Below are positions 50,344-59,212 of a DNA stretch of 64,000 nt, in pieces (within the stretch, counting starts at the first letter, position 1; every line of letters begins with the position of its first letter). Both the position numbers and the translations under genes were made by a program. The notes under the pieces are model-generated. The model was not told where the DNA came from and searched no databases. It was given only the letters and a program-made list of their open reading frames with translations. The DNA comes from Nocardia otitidiscaviarum NBRC 14405 (lineage in GTDB: Bacteria; Actinomycetota; Actinomycetes; Mycobacteriales; Mycobacteriaceae), in NCBI RefSeq assembly GCF_000308635.1, contig NZ_BAGD01000068.1, positions 1 through 64,000 on the forward strand, written 5' to 3'.

Positions 50344-51644
50344 CGGACCTCCGTGGCTATGGTGGCGACGCGCTCGGTGAAGCGGTCGATGTCATCGACG
50401 GTGGTGTAGACGTGCGCGCTGACGCGTACCGAATCCTCGTCCCGCCCGACGGTGTCGGCGGGGACGCAGTGCGCGCCGGTGCGGACCAGGAAACCGTACT
50501 CGCTCAACACGAATCCCAGATCGGTGGCGGAGATGCCGGGCAGCGTGAACGACACTGTGCCGTAACCGGTTTCGCACGGGGCGTGGGCGGGGCCGGGGAG
50601 GAACTCCAGATCGGGAATGGTGCGCAGGCCCGCGATCAGGCGCTGGGTGAGCGCCCGGTTGTGGGCGGCGATGGCGTCGAGCCCGAATCCGTCGAGCACG
50701 TCCAGGGCCGCGCCGAGGGCGAGGATGCCCGGAATATTCTGGGTGCCGCCCTCCAGCAGCCGCGGCATGGCCCCCGCGCGCAGCATCGCGTCACCGTGCG
50801 GTTGAGCGTTGCCGTGCGAGGGCGGAAGGTCCAGCGCGACAGCGGAATTGCCGCCCGGCAGGAACGGGGTGAGTTCCGGATGGCGGCGGCGTCGGCAGTA
50901 CAGCACCCCGGTACCCGGTGTGCCGAACATCTTGTGGGCGGAGAACACCGCGAAGTCGGCGTCCAGCTCGGTGACGTCGACCGGCAGATGCCCGCCGCTC
51001 TGGCTGCAGTCGAAGCACAGCGCGATGCCCGGATCGATTCGCCCCCGCAGTTCCTCGAGCGTGGTCAGCGCCCCGAAGACGTGATGCAGATGCGCGACCG
51101 TGATGAGCCGGGTGCGCGGGGTGATCGCGGCGGCGAGATGGTCGATATCGGCCTCCCCGAGCGCGGTCACCCGATAGGGCACCAGCCGGATCTCCCGCCC
51201 GAAGGCGCGCAGCAGCTGCCGAAGATGGTGCCACGGATAGACATTCGAACCGTGATCGCGCGGGCTGTACAGGATCTCGTCACCGTCGCGCAGGTTGGTC
51301 AACGCCCAGGACAGCGCCACCGCGTTGAGTCCGGCCGTCGCCCCGCCGGTGAACACCACCTCGTCGGGTTGGGCGCCCAGGAATCCGGCCATCCGTGCAC
51401 GCACCCGCTCCAACTCCCTGGTGAGCGTCGTGGCCCACGGGTAGGTGCCGCGCCCGGCGTTGGCGGTCTGCCGGGAGTGATACCGGTCGACGGCCTCGAT
51501 GACCGGTCGCGGTTTCTGCGTGGTGGAGGCACTGTCGAGGTAGACGGCGGTATCGTCGAGGGCGGGGAACAGCTCCCGCGCACCCGCCAGCGCGGTCTCC
51601 CGGGCGAGGTTCGGCCCGGCGGACGGAGTCGCTGATGACCGCAC
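50340..51644 (-). CDS. Class V aminotransferase / cysteine desulfurase-like enzyme
   Basis: 434 residues of fold-type I PLP enzymes: VYLDSASTTQKPRPVIEAVD, FTGGATAGLNAVALSW, ITVAHLHHVFGAL, FDCSQSGGHLPVDV and the PLP lysine in FSAHKMFGTPGTGVLYCR near 245. The C-terminal RTGAHCVPAD has the loop cysteine of SufS-type desulfurases. So a sulfurtransferase role (cysteine to persulfide and alanine) is favoured, which fits the downstream rhodanese fusion. GTG at 51644 has GGAGGGA 8-9 bases upstream and is chosen over an ATG-less longer frame. First gene of the operon. Confidence 0.82.
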   Translation of the reverse strand: MRSSATPSAGPNLARETALAGARELFPALDDTAVYLDSASTTQKPRPVIEAVDRYHSRQTANAGRGTYPWATTLTRELERVRARMAGFLGAQPDEVVFTGGATAGLNAVALSWALTNLRDGDEILYSPRDHGSNVYPWHHLRQLLRAFGREIRLVPYRVTALGEADIDHLAAAITPRTRLITVAHLHHVFGALTTLEELRGRIDPGIALCFDCSQSGGHLPVDVTELDADFAVFSAHKMFGTPGTGVLYCRRRRHPELTPFLPGGNSAVALDLPPSHGNAQPHGDAMLRAGAMPRLLEGGTQNIPGILALGAALDVLDGFGLDAIAAHNRALTQRLIAGLRTIPDLEFLPGPAHAPCETGYGTVSFTLPGISATDLGFVLSEYGFLVRTGAHCVPADTVGRDEDSVRVSAHVYTTVDDIDRFTERVATIATEVR

Positions 51645-51774
51645 CGTGCCGCTCCCTCCGAGGAGTATGCGCTTCGACGACACCCACGATACGCAACTTT
51701 CAGGTTGGACTCGAAGGTTCTCGCGGGCAACCGCTTTCGCCGCGACCGTCTCGTTATGGCCGCCGCGGCGCTGT

Positions 51775-52302
51775 TCAGCGCTCCGGGCCGCCCGGATTGC
51801 ACAGCGCGTTCACGGTCTCCTGGTAGCCGACGGCCGGTCGCCACGGCTCCAGGTTCCAGCTCGGCTTGTCGGGGTTCACCAGTCGCGCCCACTCCCAGTG
51901 ACACCGGAACTGGTCCCACATGCCGGGTGTGTCGGCGTCGGGGGACAGGGTGAGGATCTCCCGCCAGGCCCGGTCGGCGGCGGTCGGGAACCGGTCGGCG
52001 CGGCCCGCGTCGGTCGGATAGACGAGCAGCCGACGGCCGTCGACGGCGTCGGTCCATTCGGTGCGGTCGATGAGCGGCATCCCGGCGTACACATCGGGCG
52101 GCAGCGTGGTCGGAGCCGCGATATCGGCGGGCGTGGGTGCGGCCAGCGCCTGGACCGGCGGGGCGGGCGGCTCGGAATGTGCTGCCGGTTCCAGCGAACC
52201 GATCACCACCGGCGCGGATTCCTGGGACGCACCGCAGCCCGAGAGGGCGAGCGCCGTCGCACCCGCGAGCACTACCCCCGAGAATTTCGTGCGGTGCCGC
52301 AT
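51775..52302 (-). CDS. DUF2599 lipoprotein
   Basis: 175 residues. Signal peptide with lipobox ALSGC (Cys23), a proline/alanine-rich linker (about 35-75), then the DUF2599-type domain: IDRTEWTDAVDGRRLLVYPT, AWREILTLSPDADTPGMWDQF, CHWEWARL and DKPSWNLEPWRPAVGYQETV, with two cysteines that may pair. Surface-anchored, unknown function. ATG at 52302 follows GGGGGAG. Lies 130 bases upstream of the PLP/HMA operon on the same strand. Confidence 0.75.
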   Translation of the reverse strand: MRHRTKFSGVVLAGATALALSGCGASQESAPVVIGSLEPAAHSEPPAPPVQALAAPTPADIAAPTTLPPDVYAGMPLIDRTEWTDAVDGRRLLVYPTDAGRADRFPTAADRAWREILTLSPDADTPGMWDQFRCHWEWARLVNPDKPSWNLEPWRPAVGYQETVNALCNPGGPER

Positions 52303-52521
52303 GGGCTCCCCCACTTCCTACACTGTTCCGCTGCGGAAACCGACGCTACCAGCGATGAATCCACCATCACTTTTGCGTCAACGCACCCCGCCCCGATTCG
52401 GTTCCACTGGTGCTCTGGCCCAGACGGACCATACGATGTCACGCGCAGGGTGCCCTTCGCCACGAGCGCGGCGTCCCGCATCGAGGTATCCGGATGATTG
52501 CTCGACGTGTGAAGGCAGGAG

Positions 52522-52998
52522 ATGTCACCGACTGTGAAATGTCTTGTCTGGGAAGTGGACAAGACCCTGTGGGACGGGGTGGTGAGCGATTCCACCAGTG
52601 GAGCGCTGCGCCCCGACGCGGTACGGGCCCTGCGCATACTGGGGGAGCGTGGCATCCTGCACGCGGTCGCCAGCCGCGGTGAATGGTCGTGGACCGACGC
52701 GGAGCTGCGCCGCCACGGACTGCACGACCGCTTCGCGGTCATCGAGGTGGGGTGGGGCCGCAAGTCCGCCGCCATCGGCCGTATCGCTCAGACCCTCGGA
52801 CTGCACCTGGACAATATCGGCTATATCGACGCCGAACCGCTCGAACGCAGCGAGGTCGCCCACGCCCTGCCGCAGGTCCGCTGCTACGCGGCGCGGCATG
52901 TGGACGTGCTGTCGGCTCTGCAGGAGTTCCGCGCCCCGGCCGGCACCGCGCCGCCGCCCACCTCCCCGATGGGTTTCGCGCACGTCTTCGGCAGCTGA
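52522..52998 (+). CDS. FkbH-like HAD-family protein, nucleophile altered
   Basis: 158 residues matching the HAD domain of FkbH-type proteins (HAD-IIIC): CLVWEVDKTLWDGVVSDS, AVRALRILGERGILHAVASR (motif II serine), KSAAIGRIAQTLGLHLDNIG (motif III lysine) and YIDAEPLERSEVAHALP. The first aspartate of the DxDxT motif, which forms the aspartyl-phosphate, is a glutamate here (WEVDKT). The glyceryl-ACP synthase part usual in FkbH is missing. Possibly a catalytically altered or binding-only protein. ATG at 52522 with GAAGG six bases upstream. Convergent with choD. Confidence 0.72.
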   Translation: MSPTVKCLVWEVDKTLWDGVVSDSTSGALRPDAVRALRILGERGILHAVASRGEWSWTDAELRRHGLHDRFAVIEVGWGRKSAAIGRIAQTLGLHLDNIGYIDAEPLERSEVAHALPQVRCYAARHVDVLSALQEFRAPAGTAPPPTSPMGFAHVFGS

Positions 52999-53037
52999 TC
53001 CGGCAGCGGCGGGGCGGTCAGCCGCCGAACGGCATCC

Positions 53038-53070
53038 GGTGCGAGCGTGCACACCGTGCACGCTCGCACC
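53038..53070. terminator. Perfect 15-bp stem-loop between convergent genes
   Basis: GGTGCGAGCGTGCAC (53038-53052), loop ACC, GTGCACGCTCGCACC (53056-53070). No T-tract. Its position 40 bases after the HAD gene and 10 bases before the choD stop codon makes a bidirectional terminator the obvious role. Confidence 0.75.
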
Positions 53071-53079
53071 GTGGTCGAT

Positions 53080-54813
53080 TCAGGCGGGCGTCGACTCGGA
53101 CTGCCCGCCGCCGCGGATCTCCACGATCGGCAGTACCAGCGCCGCCGGAGCCGACGCCGGGACCACCGGCTGCTTCGGTGCCACGGGTGCGATGCGCCGG
53201 TAACCCCGCCCCTGCTCCGGGCGGGTATCGGCCTCGCCCTTGTTGGGCCACATGGCCGCCGCGCGTTCGGCCTGCGCGGTGATGGTGAGCGACGGGTTCA
53301 CGCCCAGGTTCGCCGACACCGCCGCACCGTCCACCACGCTCAGCGTCGGATAGCCGTACACCCGGTGGTAGGGGTCGATGACGCCGTGGTCGGGATCCGC
53401 GCCGATGGCCGCACCGCCCAGGAAGTGCGCGGTGAGCGGGATGTTGAACACCTCGCCCCAGGAGCCGCCCGCCACGCCGCCGATCTTGTCGGCCACCCGT
53501 CGCGTCACCTCGTTGCCGACCGGGATCCAGGTCGGATTGGGTTCCCCATGGCCCTGTTTCGAAGTCAGCTTGCGGCCGAACAGGCCGCGCTTGGTGTAGG
53601 TGGTGATGGAATTGTCGAGGTGCTGCATCACCAGCGAGATGATGGTGCGCTCGCTCCAGTTCTTCACGCTCAGGAACTGCACCAGCATCAGCGGATGCAA
53701 CAGCACCGTCCACAGGAAGCGCAGCCAGCGCGGCACCCGGCCGCCGCCGTCCACCATGAGGGTCTGCAGCAGGCCCATGGCATTGGAGCCCTTGCCGTAG
53801 CGCACCGGTTCGATATGGGTGTCGGGCGTGGGATGGATGGATGAGGTGATGGCGACGCCGCGGGTGAAGTCGCGGTCGGGATTCACTTTCCGGGTGGCCG
53901 CGCCGACGATGGACTCGGAGTTGGTGCGGGTGAGCACGCCCAGCCGATCGGACAGGCCCGGCAGCACACCCTTGTCGCGCATGGCGAACAGCAGCTTCTG
54001 GGTGCCGCGCGTGCCCGCCGCCAGCACGACGTTGGCGGCGGTGTAGGTCTTGGGCTGCTTGCGCAGCAGCGCGCCCGTGCGGGTGGTGTCGACGTCCCAG
54101 GTGCCGTCCGGCAGCGGGCGCAGCGCCTTGACCGTGGTCATCGGGACGATCTGTGCCCCGGCCCGCTCCGCGAGGTACAGGTAGTTCTTGACCAGGGTGT
54201 TCTTGGCGTTGTGGCGGCAGCCGGTCATGCACTCGCCGCATTCGATGCAGCCGGTGCGGTCGGGGCCGACGCCGCCGAAGAACGGGTCGGCGACGGTTGT
54301 GCCCGGCTCGCCGAAGAAGACGCCCACCGGGGTCTGGACGAAGGTGTCGCCCACGCCCATATCGTCGGCGACCTGCTTGAACACCTCGTCGGCGGGGGTC
54401 AGGTGCGGGTTCTGCACCACGCCGAGCATCTTGCGCGCCTGCTCGTAGTAGGGCATGAGTTCGTCGCGCCAGTCGGTGATATCGCGCCACTGGGCGTCGG
54501 TGAAGAACGGCTCCGGCGGTACGTACAGCGTATTGGCGTAGTTGAGCGATCCGCCGCCCACGCCCGCGCCCGCGAGGATCAGCACATTGCGCAGCGGATG
54601 GATGCGCTGGATGCCGTAGCAGCCCAGGGCCGGTGCCCACAGGAATTTCCGGAGATCCCAACTGGTGTCGGGCAGTTCGTCGTCGGCGTAGCGTTGCCCG
54701 GCCTCCAGGATGCCGACCCGGTATCCCTTCTCGACCAGGCGCAGCGCGGTGACGCTGCCGCCGAATCCGGATCCGACGATGAGCACGTCGAAATCGGTTT
54801 CGCGCTGGGACAT
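53080..54813 (-). CDS. choD: ChoD-like GMC oxidoreductase (cholesterol oxidase family)
   Basis: 577 residues, the same length class as mycobacterial ChoD. FAD site VLIVGSGFGGSVTALRLVEKG at 10-30; GAGVGGGSLNYANTLYVPP near 90; the cysteine-rich TGCIECGECMTGCRHNAKN near 195; and the C-terminal GMC end GGAAIGADPDHGVIDPYHRV and LSVVDGAAVSANLGVNPSLTI. Family members oxidise sterols or similar alcohols; ChoD itself has not been shown to act on cholesterol in all hosts. A proline-rich tail of about 40 residues follows. ATG at 54813; divergent from the MerR gene with a spaced promoter between them. Confidence 0.85.
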   Translation of the reverse strand: MSQRETDFDVLIVGSGFGGSVTALRLVEKGYRVGILEAGQRYADDELPDTSWDLRKFLWAPALGCYGIQRIHPLRNVLILAGAGVGGGSLNYANTLYVPPEPFFTDAQWRDITDWRDELMPYYEQARKMLGVVQNPHLTPADEVFKQVADDMGVGDTFVQTPVGVFFGEPGTTVADPFFGGVGPDRTGCIECGECMTGCRHNAKNTLVKNYLYLAERAGAQIVPMTTVKALRPLPDGTWDVDTTRTGALLRKQPKTYTAANVVLAAGTRGTQKLLFAMRDKGVLPGLSDRLGVLTRTNSESIVGAATRKVNPDRDFTRGVAITSSIHPTPDTHIEPVRYGKGSNAMGLLQTLMVDGGGRVPRWLRFLWTVLLHPLMLVQFLSVKNWSERTIISLVMQHLDNSITTYTKRGLFGRKLTSKQGHGEPNPTWIPVGNEVTRRVADKIGGVAGGSWGEVFNIPLTAHFLGGAAIGADPDHGVIDPYHRVYGYPTLSVVDGAAVSANLGVNPSLTITAQAERAAAMWPNKGEADTRPEQGRGYRRIAPVAPKQPVVPASAPAALVLPIVEIRGGGQSESTPA

Positions 54814-54847
54814 GCGGAACTCCTCGGTGTCGGCGGTGACGCGCGTT

Positions 54848-54876
54848 ACGCTAACGCGGACAGTTACCACTGTCAA
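54848..54876 (-). promoter_or_regulatory. choD promoter with dyad in the spacer
   Basis: Minus strand: -35 TTGACA (54876-54871), 17-base spacer, -10 TAGCGT (54853-54848). The inverted repeat GACAGT-TACC-ACTGTC (54859-54874) overlaps the -35 and spacer, the place where MerR-type regulators bind. The likely start of transcription is near 54841. Confidence 0.6.
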
Positions 54877-54906
54877 CGAAGGTCGTCCTGACTCTATGCT
54901 GGGCCG

Positions 54907-55593
54907 GTGCCTCGCTTCAGCCGTACTCAACTCGCCGATCTGAGCGGTATCCCGGCGCGCACCATCCGCTACTACCACTCGCTCGGCCTGCTGCCGAAAC
55001 CCGGCCGGGCCGGGAAAGAGGTCGTCTACGGCGACGACCACCTGGAACGGCTGCGCGACATCGCCGCCATGCGGGCGCGCGGCCTGCGCCTCGACGCCAT
55101 TCGCGAGGTTCTCGCCACCGATACCGTGGCGGCGGACTGGCGGACCCTGTTCGACCCGCGCCACTCGGTCTCCGCCGATCAGGTCGTGGACATCTCCGAC
55201 GAGGCGCTGTCGGATCTACTCGGCGACCGCCGCACCGAGATCCTCGACGACCTGATCGCCGCCAACTATCTGGAACGGCGCGCGGACGGCTGGCGGGTGC
55301 CGGATCTGCCCATGCTCAAGGGCGCGCTGATCCTCTACGACATCGGCACCGACATCACCCTCAGCGGCGCACTGCGCAAACTCATCCGCGCACATATCGC
55401 CGACCTGGCCGACGAGATGGCGCGCACCTTCCGCGACGCGGCCGCCACCAGCTACGGCGGCGAGGGCCTCGGCACCGACCTGATGCGCTTCCGCGACCGC
55501 TTCCGGGCGGCGGCGTGGGAGGTCGGCGGGGCGACCCTCGCCGACGAGATCGAGCGTGCGGTCAGGGAACTCGACGCGGACGCGGAGCGCTGA
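54907..55593 (+). CDS. MerR-family transcriptional regulator
   Basis: 228 residues. MerR DNA-binding domain 1-75 (FSRTQLADLSGIPARTIRYYHSLGLLPKPGR, ERLRDIAAMRARGLRLDAIREVL). The C-terminal effector part (DLLGDRRTEILDDLIAANYLERR) is longer than in metal-sensing MerR and has no cysteine cluster, so an organic ligand is more likely. GTG at 54907. Controls choD through the dyad at 54859-54874 (inferred). Confidence 0.83.
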   Translation: MPRFSRTQLADLSGIPARTIRYYHSLGLLPKPGRAGKEVVYGDDHLERLRDIAAMRARGLRLDAIREVLATDTVAADWRTLFDPRHSVSADQVVDISDEALSDLLGDRRTEILDDLIAANYLERRADGWRVPDLPMLKGALILYDIGTDITLSGALRKLIRAHIADLADEMARTFRDAAATSYGGEGLGTDLMRFRDRFRAAAWEVGGATLADEIERAVRELDADAER

Positions 55594-55780
55594 CTGCTCG
55601 CGTGCCACCAGACGAGCCGCGTCGTCACCCATGATCGTTCGGTCGAGGACGGTCGGCGCCAAATCCGCACGGCCACATGCAAAACGCGACGCCCTGACGC
55701 AGCGGCTCGGAATGCCGTGACGCGGGAGCTGTGTGTATGTTCGGTGCGGCAAGTTCTCTGTACGGAAGCACGGTTCACGC

Positions 55781-57100
55781 ATGACCACACCACGCCCCCT
55801 GACGCCCTTCGAGCTGGCTCATTTCGACCGCGAGGCCCAACTGGGCAGCGTGCCGAAAGCCGAAGTGGCCCTGTACATCGGGACTACGGTGCGCGGGGAG
55901 ATCGACGTCGAGATTCTGCGTCGGGTGCTGGCCGAACTCGCCGCGGGGCATGCCGTACTGCGTGCGGTTGTCGTCCGTGCCGCCGATGGCGGGCTGGGGT
56001 TCGTTCTGCGGGAGGACTATCAGCCACCGCTGGAGATCCGGGCGGGCGGAGACGACGAGTACCAGTCGCTCATCAACAGCAAACATGACTGGGGGGAAGG
56101 GCTTTTCAAGGGATATCTGCTGCGGGACGGCGAGCTCAGCCGCATCGTGTTGGCGGCGCATCATGGTGTCTGCGATGGACGCTCGATGTTTCCGCTGGTG
56201 CACGAGATGTGGGAGCGGTACAGCGCCCATCTCGCGGGGCAGCCGCTGCCGTTGTCGGATGTGGACCGCGAGCTGCCCGACGGGGTCGACGCCCAGTTGG
56301 CGCGCACGGTCTCCGACGCCGAGCTCGATGCCTTCATGACGCAGCTGGCCGCCATCGCCGCGGCCACCGACCCCGCCACGTCCGCACCGGTTCATCTGCC
56401 CATCGACGGCGACGGCATCGGTGACCCGCGCGGACGGTTCACGCTGCGATCGTTGGATTTGAGCGCGGATGACTCCGAGGCGATCGTCACCACCGCCCGC
56501 GCACACGGGGTTTCGGTCAACAGCCTGCTCGCCGGTGCCGCCCTGACGGCCCTGCGTACCGAGCTCGATGTCGACTCGGGTCCGGCCATGATGCTCGCCA
56601 CGCACTGTGTCGATGTGCGGGACCAACTGTCGCCGCCGCTGTCGGGGTCGACCATTCTGAACTGTGTGAGCGGGGTTCCCACACCCGTCTTCGCGAGTGC
56701 TGACGCCGATCCGATCGAATTGGCGCGGATTGTCGAGGTCGGCGTGCGGGGCGGCGTCGAGGCCCGGTTCCCGGCCCTGATTCTGCGTGCGCTGTCCCGC
56801 GGCATCGATCCCGAGGCCGCGGGGATGCCCACCATCGTGCCGTCGCTGGGGCTGTCCAATATCGGTCGGATGCCTGCCTATCCGATCCCGCCGAACCTCG
56901 AGCTCGTGCGCAATTTCGTCTACGGCATGGGTGAGCAGATGCCGCCGACGATGACCATGTTCACGTTGGGCGATCGCCTTACCGTCCAGGTCGACTACGA
57001 CACGGTCGAACACAGTCATGCGCAGATGGGGCGGGTAACGGAGGCGATGCGCCAGCAGCTGCGGCACCTGTGTGATCTCGCCCCGACGAAAGCGGGATAG
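55781..57100 (+). CDS. PapA-like acyltransferase (condensation-domain superfamily)
   Basis: 439 residues. The catalytic HHxxxDG motif is LAAHHGVCDGRSMFPLVHEM near 135. Other regions match phthiocerol/phthiodiolone dimycocerosyl transferases and related PapA proteins: EIRAGGDDEYQSLINSK, SVNSLLAGAALTALRTEL and MPTIVPSLGLSNIGRMP. Transfers acyl groups from a CoA or carrier protein to an alcohol. ATG at 55781 (a longer frame is rejected because similarity starts at MTTPRPL). Seventy bases before the P450 gene on the same strand; both may act in one tailoring pathway. Confidence 0.78.
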   Translation: MTTPRPLTPFELAHFDREAQLGSVPKAEVALYIGTTVRGEIDVEILRRVLAELAAGHAVLRAVVVRAADGGLGFVLREDYQPPLEIRAGGDDEYQSLINSKHDWGEGLFKGYLLRDGELSRIVLAAHHGVCDGRSMFPLVHEMWERYSAHLAGQPLPLSDVDRELPDGVDAQLARTVSDAELDAFMTQLAAIAAATDPATSAPVHLPIDGDGIGDPRGRFTLRSLDLSADDSEAIVTTARAHGVSVNSLLAGAALTALRTELDVDSGPAMMLATHCVDVRDQLSPPLSGSTILNCVSGVPTPVFASADADPIELARIVEVGVRGGVEARFPALILRALSRGIDPEAAGMPTIVPSLGLSNIGRMPAYPIPPNLELVRNFVYGMGEQMPPTMTMFTLGDRLTVQVDYDTVEHSHAQMGRVTEAMRQQLRHLCDLAPTKAG

Positions 57101-57169
57101 CGACCCAGCGCGCACCGTTCGTCGCGAACCGCTCTCCAGTACGAGTCACAGATCGAGGTACGACCCACC

Positions 57170-58396
57170 ATGTCCGAAACATCGACCACCGCCGAGGTGC
57201 CCTTCTACCCCATGCCCCGAGCGCATGGCTGTCCCTTCGCGCCGGCCCCCGGAGTCCGCGAGATCGCCGCGGCGGGACCGATTTCCAAGGTGCGGACGTG
57301 GGAGGGCAAGACCGCATGGCTGGTGACGGGCCATGCGGAGGCGCGCATGCTGTTCACCCACCCGAATGTACTGCTGGACAACAAACATCCGGAGTTCCCG
57401 CATACGAACCCGTCGATGAAAGCGGTCGCGGATTTGAGTCCGCGCACGATGTTGAACTCCGACGGTGCCGAGCATGCACGCTTCCGGCGGATGCTGGCCA
57501 AGCCGTTCACGCCGAAGCGACTGGAGACCTTGCGACCGCTGATCCAGAAGCGTGTCGACGAGCGGATCGACGCCATGCTGGCCGCGGGGCGTTCGGCCGA
57601 TCTGGTCACGGCGCTGGCACTGCCGGTGTCGTCGGAGGTGATCTGTGAGCTGCTCGGCGTCCCGTACGAGGATCACGCGTTCTTCGAATCCCTCACCGCG
57701 ACCGGGTTCGACTCTGCGACCTCTGTCGAGGAGTCCGCGCAGAACACGCTGCGGATGCTGGACTATCTGAACAAGCTGCTCGTGGCCAAGACCGAGAACC
57801 TGGGCGAGGACACACTGTCCGATATGGCCGAACTCGTGGCCGCCGGGGAGCTGCAACCCTGGGAGGCCATTATGGAGGCGGTCGGCCTCCTGGCCGCCGG
57901 ACACGAGACCACCGCGAACATGATCGCCCTCGGTGTCGCCGCACTGCTGGAGAGTCCCGAGCAGGTGGCGTTGATCCGGGACACCGACGACTCGAAGGTG
58001 CTGAGCACCGCGGTCGACGAGCTCGCTCGATACCTGAGCATCCCGCACATCGGGTTGCGGAGAGTCGCGGTCGCCGATATCGCGGTCGCCGATGAGATGA
58101 TTCGCGCCGGTGACGCGATCATCTTCGATATCGGAGTGGCCAACTGGAGCGAAAGCGTCTTCCCGAACCCGGACCGGATCGACCTGACCCGCTCGAACGC
58201 GGCTCAGAACCTCTCCTTCGGCGCCGGCCGCCACAACTGCATCGGCCTGCAATTGGCGCGGATCGAACTCGGCATCACATTGCAGACGCTCTTCCGGCGT
58301 ATTCCGGATCTGCGGGTGGCTGCGGCGCTCGATGAACTCGATTTCAAGGAGGACGCGATGGTGTACGGCCTCAAGGCGCTACCGGTCGAGTGGTGA
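57170..58396 (+). CDS. Cytochrome P450
   Basis: 408 residues. I-helix oxygen motif LLAAGHETTANM near 240, ExxR in VDELARYLS near 282, and heme-ligand loop LSFGAGRHNCIGLQLARIEL with the cysteine near 350. A bacterial soluble class I monooxygenase needing ferredoxin and reductase (none adjacent). ATG at 57170; the preceding bases are AG-rich. Immediately followed by a regulator whose start lies four bases past the stop. Confidence 0.92.
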   Translation: MSETSTTAEVPFYPMPRAHGCPFAPAPGVREIAAAGPISKVRTWEGKTAWLVTGHAEARMLFTHPNVLLDNKHPEFPHTNPSMKAVADLSPRTMLNSDGAEHARFRRMLAKPFTPKRLETLRPLIQKRVDERIDAMLAAGRSADLVTALALPVSSEVICELLGVPYEDHAFFESLTATGFDSATSVEESAQNTLRMLDYLNKLLVAKTENLGEDTLSDMAELVAAGELQPWEAIMEAVGLLAAGHETTANMIALGVAALLESPEQVALIRDTDDSKVLSTAVDELARYLSIPHIGLRRVAVADIAVADEMIRAGDAIIFDIGVANWSESVFPNPDRIDLTRSNAAQNLSFGAGRHNCIGLQLARIELGITLQTLFRRIPDLRVAAALDELDFKEDAMVYGLKALPVEW

Positions 58397-58399
58397 GAA

Positions 58400-59212
58400 T
58401 TGTTGAGCAGGCGACGAGGGAAGGATACGGACTACCCGCCGTACGAGCGACAAGAGACACTGTCGGCAGCCCAGCAGCATCTCTACGCCGCGCTCGACAA
58501 GACCCGTGAGGTGCTCGGGTACTCGAGAAGTCAGGTGGCGGCCGAGTTGAATCTCTCACTCAGCGCGACCGCCAAGAAGTTCCGTGCGGAGCGCCGCTTC
58601 GAGAACGAAGAGATCATCGCCCTCGTCAAATTTTTCGGGTTCCCCGCCGTGCTGGGCTTGAAGGTCGCCGATCAGGTCCTCCACGGAATCGTGCCGTTCC
58701 GGGCCGGTCGCTGGCCGCCGCAGTTCGCCGCGGGGGATCTCGAACTGCTGAACTCTTTCGCCGGACCCGGAATGTTCATGGAGAGTCCGGTTCTGCACAT
58801 CATGGCGAAGAACGCTGCGGCAGACGAGTACTTCCCGTGGTTGAAGGTCCCGACCGATGATTGCGGTCCGGTGAATCTGGTCGTCGAGCTGTTCACGAAT
58901 CCGGGCGCGCTGGACAGCTTCGGCGACACGTGGGACGACATGGCGCGACATGCGGCGATGATGCTCAACATCCTGGCCCCCGGGATTGTCGAGGCGGAGG
59001 TCATGGCGGACATCTTCGAGCGGTGTCGAGTGCATCCGAAATTCGACGAGTATCTGAATTTCCTTCCCACCGATCCGGAGATCTTCGCCAAGACCGAGGT
59101 GACGGTCAAATGCCCCGATGGTGTTCGTCGTCGTCATATCGTCAAATCGTTGCGGCAGGACTGGCCGGATCCCGAAGCATGGGTGATGACGACTATGGTG
59201 CGGGTGGAATAA
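58400..59212 (+). CDS. Helix-turn-helix protein with MmyB-like C-terminal domain
   Basis: 270 residues. N-terminal helical DNA-binding region (QQHLYAALDKTREVLGYSRS, VAAELNLSLSATAKKFRAER), then a domain similar to the MmyB/MLTR ligand-binding fold: LLNSFAGPGMFMESPVLHI and LFTNPGALDSFGDTWDDM. TTG at 58400 or 58403 is the only early start; no ATG or GTG fits. Probably the regulator of the P450 transcript. Its 3' end overlaps the convergent IclR gene by 20 bases. Confidence 0.68.
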   Translation: MLSRRRGKDTDYPPYERQETLSAAQQHLYAALDKTREVLGYSRSQVAAELNLSLSATAKKFRAERRFENEEIIALVKFFGFPAVLGLKVADQVLHGIVPFRAGRWPPQFAAGDLELLNSFAGPGMFMESPVLHIMAKNAAADEYFPWLKVPTDDCGPVNLVVELFTNPGALDSFGDTWDDMARHAAMMLNILAPGIVEAEVMADIFERCRVHPKFDEYLNFLPTDPEIFAKTEVTVKCPDGVRRRHIVKSLRQDWPDPEAWVMTTMVRVE

